A stretch of 64,000 nt of DNA, from the NCBI GenBank assembly GCA_027943335.1, contig BSBK01001113.1:124001-188000 (forward strand). Reading direction: 5' to 3'. The notes beneath the pieces are model-generated. The model did no database searches, was not told the DNA's origin, and saw nothing but the letters and a program-made list of their open reading frames with translations. Each line of letters begins with the position of its first letter. Within the stretch, counting starts at the first letter, position 1. Both the position numbers and the translations under genes were made by a program. Positions 22,301 to 32,140 of the stretch are shown here, piece by piece. This DNA is from Chamaecyparis obtusa (lineage: Eukaryota; Streptophyta; Pinopsida; Cupressales; Cupressaceae).

Positions 22301-22611
22301 AAGTAGTTTGGCTTCGACATCTTTTATGTGAGCTTGGCTTTGAACAAAGTTTAGCTACTACTTTGTATTGTGACAATCAAAGTGCTATACAAGTTGAAAG
22401 CAATCCTATTTTTCATGCTAAAACAAAGCACATTGAGATTGATGTTCATTATATCAGGGATCTTGTTCAAGATAATATTATTCATCTCCAATTTTGTCCA
22501 AGTGAAGACCAAGCAGTAGATATATTTACGAAGAGTATGCTTGAGGCCAAATTTCTGAAATTACAGGGTTTGTTAGGCATGATTGAGGTGAACATTAAGG
22601 GGGGATGGTAA
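19312..22611 (+). CDS. Copia-1 pol polyprotein, intact frame
   Basis: The frame has 1099 codons with no stop. Aspartic protease: ILDSGASYHMT at about residue 72. GAG-pre-integrase: LWHARLGHINYRKL at about 207. Integrase core: HSDLCE at about 271 and DNGGEY at about 335, with PQQNGVVERMN following. Reverse transcriptase: ETFAPVIKMNTIRVI at about 665, QMDVKNAFLNGDL, and the catalytic YVDDLL at about 780. RNase H: TDSDWGGDIDDRKSTGGY at about 943, ending DIFTKSM. The protease-integrase-RT-RNase H order defines Ty1/copia. All core catalytic motifs look normal, although the RT motif is followed by IDG rather than the common FTG. The frame is continuous with the gag zinc knuckle upstream, so the listed start is not a real initiation site; the protein is normally cut from a Gag-Pol precursor. 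Confidence 0.95.
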   Translation: MEKFCLKKKDNERHQYKPKQEKFKDGKKDRYSFVAISRKREDKTGKEVSVTPEVKSNVKGGYFASDSIKEWILDSGASYHMTGDRSLLTDFYEGKNSDQEITIGNKMKLSILGTGTVNVTNGSLKNVLLVEGLGVNLILVYKIVQAGYEFVVTIDQVTVRDRKDPNNIISISRVDHEESLFKFVGFADEEFKYSHSYIAQADYMSKLWHARLGHINYRKLQDMVRMDMVRGLTKISPSEGVCEGCVLGKHHRDPFDSGKAWRANHPLQLNHSDLCELGYPSLSGARYLLTFIDDYSRRVWVYFIERKSEVLEVFKKFKALVENQCGKRIKCLRTDNGGEYCNYAFESFCDACGIKVQRIVPYSPQQNGVVERMNRTLLEMARCMLHFKSLHNKFWGLVVSCAAYIVNRIPTKALTNITPEEAWSGRKPHIGYLKVFGCIAWTHIPDEKRKKLEPKSHKCLFMGYSEESKAYRLYDLTTKKVFVSRDVKFDEHSQLPTTSSYSTTTNASPILERSEDHIDEDEVCIANTNETTNAFDQPLSAGSDDEEDISPARQKIRSVEEIYRQGSKIQGMNGCALMAKALQINDPKSYEEARGKKEWEQAMKEEYNALMDNKTWELVPQPQGKNIIGCKWVYKTKFRSNGDIEKFKARLVAKGFNQKEGVDYEETFAPVIKMNTIRVILSLAASLGWHIHQMDVKNAFLNGDLYEEIYMDQPPGFIDQQHPNHVCRLKKSLYGLKQAPRAWNEKIDKYFQLHEFKKCKSDPNLYVKKVNNNILIVAVYVDDLLIDGPNIGLINDLKSNLKEAFYMSDLGELTYFLGLQISRLHDGLFISQTKYSLDLLEKFKMIDCKPAPTPFQSGVKLTKECTSKKVDPTLYRQLVGSLVYLTHSIPDLCFAVNMVSRFMKEPKESHWLAAKRILQYVRGTMYYGIYYSCKSPISLLGFTDSDWGGDIDDRKSTGGYVFQLGSNPITWSSKKQATTSLSSCEVEYRAAKEAGKEVVWLRHLLCELGFEQSLATTLYCDNQSAIQVESNPIFHAKTKHIEIDVHYIRDLVQDNIIHLQFCPSEDQAVDIFTKSMLEAKFLKLQGLLGMIEVNIKGGW

Positions 22612-22664
22612 TATAATGTTCCCCTCCCTTTTGTATTTTTCTTTGAATTCTTCTAGCCAATCTT

Positions 22665-22673
22665 AAGGGGGGA
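22665..22673 (+). other. Copia-1 polypurine tract
   Basis: AAGGGGGGA abuts the 3' LTR. An almost identical tract (TTAAGGGGGGATGG) occurs about 75 bases upstream, just inside the pol stop. That may be a relic of an earlier LTR boundary or a second plus-strand primer. Confidence 0.85.
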
Positions 22674-23009
22674 TGTTAGGAAGATTAATATTGTCTAGAA
22701 GAATCTAGAGATTGGATTGTCTAGAGTCTTCAATAAGATCATTCCAGAATTTGGGTAGAACATTCTAAGATGTAGAATATTCTAGAAAAGGAGTTTCCAG
22801 ATTTTGTATGCCCTCTATAAATATGTACTGTGTAGAAGCATATTGTGTATTGTTAGAAGGCATTTGAGAGCTCAGAAAGTTGTAGGCAAGCTGGATTAAT
22901 ATATTACTGTGTTTTTCATTTCATATCTCTGTTTTCTGCTCTATTTCTTTTGCCCTGTCTTAATACAGTTGTTATTACTGGTTATTTTTATTTTGGGCCT
23001 ATTTTCACG
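22674..23009 (+). repeat. Copia-1 3' LTR
   Basis: 336 bp, starting TGTTAGGAAGATTAATATTG and ending TATTTTCACG; the last base is G where the 5' LTR has A. Followed by the TSD TCTTC. Confidence 0.96.
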
Positions 23010-23014
23010 TCTTC

Positions 23015-23446
23015 TAGGTTTTTTCTTGATAATACTTATCTTTTTATTCTTGACGGGGAATGGCCCCTATTTTTCATGTTGGAAACGTAAGATAGGAGGA
23101 AAAATTTAGAGTGTGCACGTGCTCTTCGCAACTAAACCAAGAACACCAGGTTATCTTCTTCCTATTTATTTTGGGTGGAATGTTGAACAATTTTAGCTCT
23201 GATGTGCTTGTTAAAAACTTTCTATTCCTTCTAAAGCTATGAGTATTGTAGATATGTCTGTGTTAAAATGATTGTTTTCCTCATATTAAAATTTATATTA
23301 TTTTGAGATTACGACTGCTAGTATTTTAAAGACCAGAGGATTGTTTTTCTTTTCTGTATTAAATCCTATTCCTTTTATACTTCATCCTTACCAAATTTCT
23401 AAATAATAAAAATGAGATTACATCTTAAGCGGGTGAGCTAATCATC
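23015..23446. other. Flanking DNA between Copia-1 and the HSP101 fragment
   Basis: No feature supported; AT-rich, with no long frame that shows a domain. Confidence 0.5.
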
Positions 23447-24026
23447 TCACCTAGTTTCTTCCATAGGCTCATCGTCGTCTATTTCTTCAATTCTCATTTT
23501 CTTGACAGCCTGAGATGCATTAGATTTGACTGCATTAGTAGGAATTTCTATTAAGATATCTAATTTTAATCCAGTGACTAGATTTACTAGTCCTCCATTT
23601 CTCTCCACACGGTAGGATAACCCTGACTTCCCAGGCATTGCATCTATGAATACAGTACAGTTTTCATCAATTTCTCCACTGATGAGCATTTGAGACAAAT
23701 GAGTCAACTTTCTTTTCCAGACAACATCTCAAGGGTCTAGCACCATAGATAGGATTGTAGGCTTCTTCAAGGACAAGGTCTAAAGCTGCATCAGTGACTC
23801 CCAAAGCAACTTCTCTCTCTGCAAGCCTTACTGCTACATCTCTCATCTGCAATCTGGAAACTTTCCTCAGGTCCTTGTTTTTAAGAGGATCAAAAACAAC
23901 TATTTCATCAAGTCTATTTAATAGCTCTGGCCTAAAGTGTTTTCTCACTTCTTGCAATATTCTCTCTTAGGCAACTTCCACGGATGTGCATCCAGAGAGT
24001 CCTGCAAGCAAAGTGTTGAATGCAGA
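23447..24026 (-). pseudogene. HSP101/ClpB C-terminal fragment
   Basis: ClpB/HSP101 is the hexameric AAA+ disaggregase that rescues heat-aggregated proteins. The minus-strand frame reads NTLLAGLSG, an in-frame TAA near 23970, then QEVRKHFRPELLNRLDEIVV, DPLKNKDLRKVSRLQMRDVA and YNPIYGARPLRCCLEKKV. This is the end of the second AAA+ domain plus the C-terminal small domain, including the GAR sensor-2 arginine. A 2-base loss near 23700 shifts the frame. Reading resumes as HLSQMLISGEIDEN and VKKMRIEEIDDDEPMEE, the acidic HSP101 tail, with a stop at 23447. The rest of the protein (roughly 750 residues) is absent. It is a truncated copy with two lesions. Confidence 0.9.
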
Positions 24027-27000
24027 TACATGTGCCTAAAAAAAGTATCGAATTGGGTTGCTTTGGATTCTCTGTAGCTTTAGGATTTCTGCACTATTCG
24101 CTCTGTACATTTTTGAATATTTGGGAAAACAAGAAAACTCACCCCATTACCAAGATGATGAGATTAGACATATATTTGTCCTATTATATGATTAATTTTA
24201 GCACATCTGCAATTGGGTTTTGATGGATATGGATTAGTTCAGAGATGAACCAGTAGAAAAGCTTCTGCAGTGAATGTTTTTTTTAACATATAGATGTGTG
24301 TGAGGTGGGCAGGTGTCCTCGCCATCCCTTCTCTATCATTTCTACAGTGGGATAATTTGTCATTACCCAAAATGTCAAATCTTAGTTCCATTACAAATAA
24401 TGAGCAGTATATAAAAGTTACTGTAGATTGAAAACTTGTCTGAGACGTGGCATGCAATATGAATCTGGATAATGTAGTAGTGTTTAGATGCTTATCTTTT
24501 AGGACTAGGTGGTGAAGCCAAGGTGTGAAAAGCACCAAAAAATGTCCCTCCATGCATGGGGATTGGAGATTTAGATCATACTTTCCTTGGATTGACTTCA
24601 CTTCAATGTTATTGTCACATTTCAAAATGCATTTAGGATTCCCTCGACATCTTTGTTTAGGGTTTTTTTCTTCCCAATAAGAAGATTTTGTACAAATTTT
24701 AAAAGAATTTTATATCATTGTTCGCTAGTTTGCCTTGTAAAACCATCAAATAGAAAATGAAATATCCCACAAATGAGTAGCAATGCCACAACATTTCAAC
24801 CAAATTGAAATCTAAGTCATGGAGCCAACTGTGTTAATATTGGATATTACCATTGTCAATCAACATCGTGTGTCTTTAATATAAAAGAAGGGTTATCAAC
24901 ACCATTGGATGATGATGGTGGGTGCTTGTGCTATAAGGCTACTATTAACTATAATTTGCTTCTAATACTTGTTTATCCATTATAGTAATGTCATTAACCG
25001 ATGGTCTTTCTTTTGGATTAGCAAGGAATGTGCTTGCCAAATAAATGTGTGATTCTTTGGCTTTATTTTGTATGTATTTAGGACATAGTCATACTAGATG
25101 CTTTATGAGTTTTGATAATTCTCTGACATAGGAAATTAACTGCATAGTTGTACTTCTTGAGATAACCACTGACTATCCTAAATGAGTGGAATTTGAGAGT
25201 TGAAATGTTTTATATTATTGGTAAATGATGTTGATTAATCCTTTGATGCATAATGACACTTCAACATTATGATGTTTTTGACAGTACTTGATGTAAACAT
25301 TGATGATTTGCACAATTCCATTACTTTAGTCAGTTTTACTTTGTTAGACTACCTCTAGCTGGGCTGGGTGTCCTTCATGTCAAGAAGGATTCTGGGGAAG
25401 TGTTACTGCTTCATGGTAGGGTGGAAATGCACTCCCACAATATTCTCGCACTCTTGTTTTCGTGTGTAGTAGGTTTCTGGAGCTCCTGTTAGGAAGGTCT
25501 TTTTTCATAGCATGTTATGGTTCTTTATATCGATCATTAGTCTATTGTATTTAGATTTTCTCTCTCATGATAGTCAATCGATGACTCTTGTATTTTTATT
25601 CGACAAGTTAGTCGAATTTAGTTAATATCTTTTATATTTTATGACATGTGATGTATTGGGGTGTTTTTGATAGTTGGCTCTTCTTTATTATGGACTCATG
25701 TGTCACATAATCTGTTTGACAGTTTTTGGGTCGAAACTTATTTTCTTTCTTTGAATTTAAGGAAAATCATTTATTTTTGTCGTCTTGTACATTCAACATT
25801 TGACTTAGTTGATTGACTCTTTTGTCTTGTGGACATTTCCGATGTGGCACAAGTTGTCGAGAGTTCATTCTTTACAAGCCAGGACATGGTAAAGCTGTGA
25901 CTGCCTAAATATGGTTTATTTAGGCATTAATGCTCTTTTAACTTACTGCAAAACCAAGAGCATAAATAGAATTCAATCTCGATTACTGTAATAAAATACA
26001 TTGAGAAAATGAATTATGATAATGCACGATGAGAATGATGAATGGAAAAGTAGATGAATTTGTTTAGATACAGTCAAAGTTCATAAAATAAGCAAGGATT
26101 TATTAAAAATCCTTACCTTCCACTCAGGGGCGATGTGCCAGCCATGCTTTTTCAGAGTCCCTTTTCTTAGCAGCAACAACATAACACTAACTACACCCAA
26201 AAAAATGTCATTAATTGTAACCCTTTCTACATTGAAATAAAAATATTAAATTTGAAATAAAAATTATATTCAAATCTAGTATAACATTTTGGAGCATATG
26301 ATCTCAAAATTGCAACATAAAATAAAGACTGACGAGACCCCATATACTATGTCTCTAGCACATTCATTACAATTCAAATATAAATCCTAAAGGGTGAACT
26401 TTTTAATTTTTTTTATGAAATTTCTAGACGAGTTTGAATATAACCTAGAAAGCGACAGTTAGAATGCAAAATTCCTCCAACGGCACTGCTGAAAGCAATA
26501 GAGGGTTAACAGTTATTGTATCAAAAAAAAAAGGTTTGCATTAACAGAGAAAAACATGATACAAAAATATATCCCTCACCTTTTGTGATTGCTACAACGC
26601 TCGCTTTCCTTAGCATCAGGCCTCTTCAATTACGTCTGTAACAATGAATGTGGGAAAATGCAATGTAAATATGGACTGGGGCCACTTCGACATACCCAAC
26701 TCCACAACCCCACAACACACTAAAAAATAGAATAGATTTTATCAAGAAAAAATAATAAACATAATACACTAAATGATTACTAAATTAAATTTTATCATGC
26801 TTTTATATAGAATTTAAAATAAAATAAAATATAATTTATTTATTTAAACTTTTTTAAAAACAAAAACATTGTTTATGCTACTTAAAATTTCTTCAACGCA
26901 TTACAAATAGGTATCACTTTTCGAATTTTTCGCCATCAAACATCAACACCCACAAATTCAATATTACAATTTATAATTCAAAATTGAGTACATTACTAAG

Positions 27001-29622
27001 AATTAGTAATCATATTCTAAAATTTTGTACATATTTCTCAATCATAGAAAAATCCTAAACGTTACACAATCCATACGATTTACTTTTTTCTATTCTCCAT
27101 ACGATTTACATATTAAAACTTAACAAAATAAACAAATATTCAACCACATATATATAAGTAAAAAAAAAGGAAATTCACATATATTCGACAGACAAATTGC
27201 ATACCAAATTGCTTTCTTATATTAAACGATTCGGCCTTGATTAACCCAATCAACGACCGTCTAGCATGTCATACGCATGCAAGACAATTGAACGCATCTG
27301 AATCATCGGCACCGTTTCAAAAAAACATGAAATTGAAAAAGTTTTGCAGTGTGAATGCGACTGCAAAGGTATTAATAAACTCACGAATAACCAGAGTTAG
27401 GTTTGCGGTTTACGCGACATGTCTTCTTTTCAAACATTGCAAACCATTCGGTGCTCGACTGTGCAACAACTATCCATGCTATCACTATTGTGGTGTCTGT
27501 CATGTCTGACATCTGTAACCCTTCTTGGCCGTTGTGTACATCCTGCAGTGTGGCTGTCGTAAGTCAGATGGTATGGACCCAATCCCACTACCAAGTTGAA
27601 TTAAAAATAGTGTGTGCGGTTTGAAAGCATGATACTGTTTATGTCTCTCACAGCCGCAATGCTTTTTCTAGCCGCCTTGATCATTGCCAATCCACTCATT
27701 GTTGCAAAGAAGCATCCATACCCTCTCATATATGCCATTTTTCTTAGGAAACATTTTTAGAGAATGGAGTAGCTTCTACATAAACCCTCACTTAGGGGAT
27801 ATCTTCCTGCCCATTGCGATAAAAACCTAATGTTTCAAATCTTAGGATATCCCTCCCTTGCTTCGAAAATTGTTTTCTTATGCTATTTTAAAATTAATGT
27901 TATTTTGGGAGAAGAATGTTGTAACGTCGGATCTTGAGCGAAATACGACAACTAAGATGAATGCAGATGCGTACGTAGAGATACGGGCATAGTGGAAAAT
28001 TGTCAATGATGAATAAGACATGGATCACCAGATTAATAGTGGTCTCTTTAAATGAGGCATTATTAATTAAATTATAAAACTTTAATATTATATTATATAC
28101 TAAATATAAATAAGTAATTTTTAAATATTATATGAATGCTATATATTTTAATAAATTAATATCCCTCTAAGTGCAACTTAATGGGTAGTTGGGTGAGTGG
28201 AGTATGGGAGAATTCCATCAGTGTCTTATATACTAATTTCTTAAATATGGTTTTCTTCATATAATTAGTAGGGTGACCTAGATATTGAATAAAATGGTGA
28301 AAATAGAGAAAGGAAATAGAAATCTAAACAATTCAAGGAACAATAAGGCTTGGAACTTCAAATTTATAAATAGAAAACTTCTTTTGAATTCTATTATAAT
28401 ATTAAGATTAAAAAAAAATAAAGTTAAGTCTAGCCCTCTAAGACACTCTTAAGTCATTGCATACATTTGGTCATTTGTCCTAACTTCAAATGCATTCTTT
28501 CAAGGCCTTAAAAATTTCAAGAGTAGTCTTGTAAGAAACATGAATGCCACTTAATTCAACCAAGGAGAAGTGAATAGAATAGGTGTAATGGAATAAAAGA
28601 GAAGTTTATATTTCACAAGTAGTAAAATAGGACATGTGTGCAAGCTACATCACTAGCTTGGTGGTTGATTTCTTATGCAAATTTTATAGTTCGAGGTGAA
28701 TACTTTCCTTGGAAAAGCTTTGGCACTCCATGGAGCTTATGACATAAAATTTAGATTTGGATTGGTTGGAAATTGTTACTTAGAGGGATTCAACTCCTCA
28801 TTTGTAAAATGTTTTGGTCTTATTCTTAAACTATGAATAGAATTGTGTTATTGAATTTAAATCTAACACAAAAAAAAAATATTAATGATCCAAATCGTCC
28901 GCACAGTTTGAAAAAACTAGATTTCGTAAACTTTAATAAGTCTGAATGCAACTATATAGCTATTTATTTAACCCGCACTCAACCGGGGTTACTTCTGTAG
29001 TTTACATTATGCATCACTGACGAATTTGTCAGAAGTGACAGGCACTGATGAATTCTTCAGAAGTGATTGTGCAGACACCTTGGGGAGAACCAAGAATGCC
29101 AGGGCAAATACGTGCGGGTGCCATCAGGTTTGAATTCATAGCGAATGTTTGATGCACGCTTTACATCTTGTTTGGATCTTAGGATTTTCTTTTGGAAGAC
29201 CTAACAGACATTTCTAAGCTTAAGTTACAGGCATCCACAGAATCATCAGAAAGAGTATTTCTTCGACCATCCATGTACAGAAAACTAAGTGTCATAAGCT
29301 AGGGTTGTGAAGCATGTGAGACCAGGTATGAAATTGTTCTTGTCTAAATATGAATGAAGACAAATGTAAGGGGTTTTTGAGGTGACAAGCAATGGAGCAA
29401 TGAACATTGACTGCAATGCATTCAAGCAAACTGGAAGATCATATCCAGCACATGTTTGCAATAAAATTTGTTTGATTTTTTTCAGCCTATTTAGCCACCG
29501 TATGCTTCGGCTGTCCTAGGTATAGTTACTCTATACATTGTGAGGAGTGTGTTTGGAGTTAAGAGGCAATATCCAATTTTATTCATATCTTGATGGTACT
29601 GCTTGATTTGACATTTTTCCAG
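24027..29622. other. Long intergenic stretch
   Basis: No gene supported. 24240-24625 (minus) is an open frame without a recognisable domain. A short minus-strand segment near 26110-26160 (reading TLKKHGWHIAPEWK before a GTAAGG) could be one lost exon, but it has no partner. 26700-27200 and 28020-28420 are AT-rich filler. 27237-27624 is less AT-rich with overlapping open frames of no recognised family. Confidence 0.5.
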
Positions 29623-30420
29623 GTTCGCTTTAGGAGTTTTGGGGAATGTTATCCCCTTTCAGAAGAAGATTTCAAGGATGCAATTATTGAAAACTATCAC
29701 TCCACAAAAGAGTTTGAGTTTGATTTGTCATAGAACCAGGGGATTATGATATTCATCAGATTGAAACAACACCACTCATGACTCTCTGTTGTGATTTTTA
29801 TACATTCAAGGAGCATTATCTTGTGTCATTTCTTGATGTAGGTATTTAAACTCCTCGAGTTACTTGCATCACAGAAAATTGAGCCACAAGTTCATGAAGT
29901 TCATGACTATTTTGAAAATACTCAGGACCTTGCTAGGTTAGATCTTGAATACGAAACTGCCAGCCTGCTTGAAGAAGTTGGTAGGAGCCTTTTTGCTAAA
30001 GAACTACTTTATAAAAATCTTCCATTAATAAGAGATGATTGTCATGTTGGAAAGACCATATATGGAGCTTCAGATGCAGAACCTATGCTGATATCCAAGA
30101 GGGAATGTGTTCACAAGGATTTACAATCCAGAGGAGATTGTCTTACTGGATAGAATATATGCGAGGGAGATTTTCAAGCTTTGGAGAATATGTATGATAC
30201 TTCAGATAGAAAGGAAAGATCTACGTTGTATCCCTTGCGAGGGTCTACCTATACTTGTAAGCATGACCAATTAAGTTCTAACTTCCAGCCATTTTATGTA
30301 AGGTATCCAAATATTAAAGAAAATATAAAGAATGCATTTATTGTGAGAGAAATTCTCATTAATGAAACAAATCAAAATTCCAGTGGTGAAAATTATGAAA
30401 ATAATACCAGGGAAGTTATG
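29623..30420 (+). pseudogene. DCD-like protein fragment, copy 2
   Basis: A pyrimidine-rich acceptor (CATTTTTCCAG) precedes an exon at 29623 that reads VRFRSFGECYPLSEEDFKDA and ends near FDLS. A stop (TAG) sits where copy 1 has CAG. The second exon resumes after GTATTTAAACTCCTCGAG as LLASQ-like sequence and then EPQVHEVHDYFENTQDL, RLDLEYETASLLEEVGRSLF and KNLPLIRDDCHVG. A stop (TAG) near 30152 replaces a His codon of copy 1. The frame is open again from 30181 and runs into the EXO70 part. Confidence 0.45.
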
Positions 30421-30663
30421 CTGTGCGAGAGGGTGAAGAGGATGCTAGCAGAATTTGAGAAGGCGCTTGAGAAAGAGAATTCCAAAACCGAAATTGCATG
30501 CGGCGCTCTTCATCCTCTCACCAGATACGTCATGAATTTTCTCTCTTTTCTGTCTGATTTCAGGGAAACTTTGATAAATATATTGATATATGCGGGGTAT
30601 GTAAGGAAAACGGACTCCATAGAATTCCAATCTGCAATTGGGAATTGCAGTCTAGGAGTGTGA
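30181..30663 (+). CDS. In-frame chimeric ORF: DCD-like tail fused to EXO70
   Basis: A 160-codon frame. Residues 1-80 are the disordered tail of the DCD-like protein (ENMYDTSDRKERSTLYPLRG to ENNTREVM). From residue 81 it is EXO70 (LCERVKRMLAEFEKALEKEN, HPLTRYVMNFLSFLSDFRET). The join at 30420-30421 is the exact site of the 1542-bp deletion. Because 1542 is divisible by three, the two frames, which also agree in copy 1, stay in phase. The EXO70 part is closer to family consensus here (HPLTRYVMN, FLSDF) than in copy 1. Whether it is transcribed is unknown; the upstream stop makes it a 5'-truncated reading at best. Confidence 0.6.
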   Translation: MENMYDTSDRKERSTLYPLRGSTYTCKHDQLSSNFQPFYVRYPNIKENIKNAFIVREILINETNQNSSGENYENNTREVMLCERVKRMLAEFEKALEKENSKTEIACGALHPLTRYVMNFLSFLSDFRETLINILIYAGYVRKTDSIEFQSAIGNCSLGV

Positions 30664-30801
30664 ATCCCGCTAAGCCCGCAGAGAGTCTCATCGAATTTCG
30701 GAGGGAATAGTGCGATTTCCGAATAAATCAAATAAATAATTTATTTCAGATTTAGTAGCCATGAACAACTAAATCCAAAATAACATTGTGATGTAGATGA
30801 A

Positions 30802-31185
30802 GATCAACATTAAAGCTTCTGCACCCATTACGACCAAGGTTTAACAAGAATCACTCACCACCCTAATAATTTAAGGAAAAAAAGGGACTTTTCAGGCAAT
30901 AAAATAAAATTTTCTCATTACTTATCAAAGTTTAGAGATAGCAAGGGATATTCAACTTATTTTAATGTACAAAATCTCCCAACATTCAATTTGATCGACA
31001 TTAAAGCTTCTGCACCCATTACGACCAAGGTTTAACACGAATCACTCACCACCCTAATAATTTAACAAAAGAAAAGGGACTTTTCAGGCAGTAAAATAAA
31101 AATTTCTCATTACTTATCAAAGTTTAGGGACAGCAGGAGATATTAAACTTATTTTAATGTACAGAATCTCCCAACATTCAATTTG
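30802..31185 (+). repeat. Two tandem 191-bp units, copy 2
   Basis: Units begin at 30802 (GATCAACATT) and 30993 (GATCGACATT), the same period as at 2669-3052, so the tandem duplication predates the block duplication. Confidence 0.88.
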
Positions 31186-31322
31186 AAAATAAAAAGGGAT
31201 ATCCCAGTCAAATTTTATCTCCATGTACATATAAGTTGGATGTTATAAACATATATTGTGATTTGGGAATGGAAAACAGAAGACTTATATCACATATAGA
31301 AGATGAACGCTAAAAATACATC

Positions 31323-32140
31323 ATGTGTATGTTACAACTTTGTTATCCACAGGCGCGCACAGCCTTGTTTGTCGTCGCCACTTCCCATTCAATCTGCGGG
31401 AGAGGCATTACTGGGGTACGCATCAAGTGCACGCTCAACAACGGAAAATCAAAATTGAGCTCCATAAAAAGAGCTGACGATACTCATTCCTTAACTCCAA
31501 ATTTAACCGCGCCCAAATTTAATGGATTTTATCTGAATTGCGAAATCTGATGGTGAATCTTTTAAAGTCTATTTCGGAAGTTTATCAGAATTTGCAATGT
31601 CTCACTGCAAACTCCGATGGTGAATCTTTTAAAGTCTATTTCCAGAGTTTATCAGAATTTGCAGTGTCTCACTGCAAAATCCGATGGTGAATCTTTTAAA
31701 GTCTATTTATTGAGTTTATAAGAATTTGCAGTGTCTCACTGCGAAATCTGATGGTGAATCTTTTAAAGTCTATTTCCTTGTTTACTATTTAGACAAGCTG
31801 TCATTTGTAAGGGTGTTCAATGTGGCGGCAATGATAGTCTCTACAGAGGAATGCCATGTTCTTCAGAACAAATTAAAGGGCCATTTATTGAACTGGCCTC
31901 GAATTCAGAACATCGCTAGAGTTCCAGGCGATGACATAGAACCGCATTTGAAAGATCTTTTTAGTGCTAAAGATGAGGAGATTGTAGGAGTTGCAAAAGA
32001 AAATTAAAGTGAAAATGTTGCCGATCCCGACCTTGTGTAGAGGGCACGAATTGCGCAAAAGTTTCTCTGTATTTTTTCTAGAGTTTTTAGTTTTTCTCTA
32101 TATTTTTTCCTGAGTTTCTCTGTATTGTGGATAGCTTGCA
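31323..32140 (+). pseudogene. Trm5-like N-terminal fragment, copy 2
   Basis: Starts MCMLQLCYPQARTALFVVAT, with TPNLTAPKFNGFY before the 67-bp repeats. Afterwards it reads LDKLSFVRVFNVAAMIVSTE and GHLLNWPRIQNIARVPGDDI without the stop seen in copy 1 (CAG here, TAG there), then ends at TAA 32005-32007. Copy 2 therefore preserves the segment joined in one frame from 31726 to 32007. The catalytic part is absent. Confidence 0.55.
31525..31775 (+). repeat. Four 67-bp units, first one shortened
   Basis: Same unit as 3394-3594. The first unit lacks the AGAATTTGCAGTGTCTCACT portion, and the third carries CACTGCAAAATCC. One unit more than copy 1, so the array changed after the duplication. Confidence 0.88.

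Larger units (their letters stand above)
18055..23009 (+). mobile_element. Copia-1: full-length Ty1/copia retrotransposon
   Basis: It is 4955 bp with LTRs of 336 bp each (18055-18390 and 22674-23009). The TSD is TCTTC (18050-18054 and 23010-23014). By eye the LTRs differ at 8 of 336 positions, with no indel. PBS, gag, one uninterrupted pol frame and a polypurine tract are in the canonical order. Gag is broken, so the copy is probably not autonomous. It is the youngest-looking complete element in the window. Confidence 0.97.

Noticed and set aside
25480..26000. Possible old LTR (TGTTAGGAAGG start, AATAAAATACA near the end)
   Set aside because: No partner LTR, no TSD and no matching end could be found by eye.
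26105..26165. Possible single exon on the minus strand ending at GTAAGG
   Set aside because: About 20 residues with no family resemblance and no neighbouring exon; too little to call.
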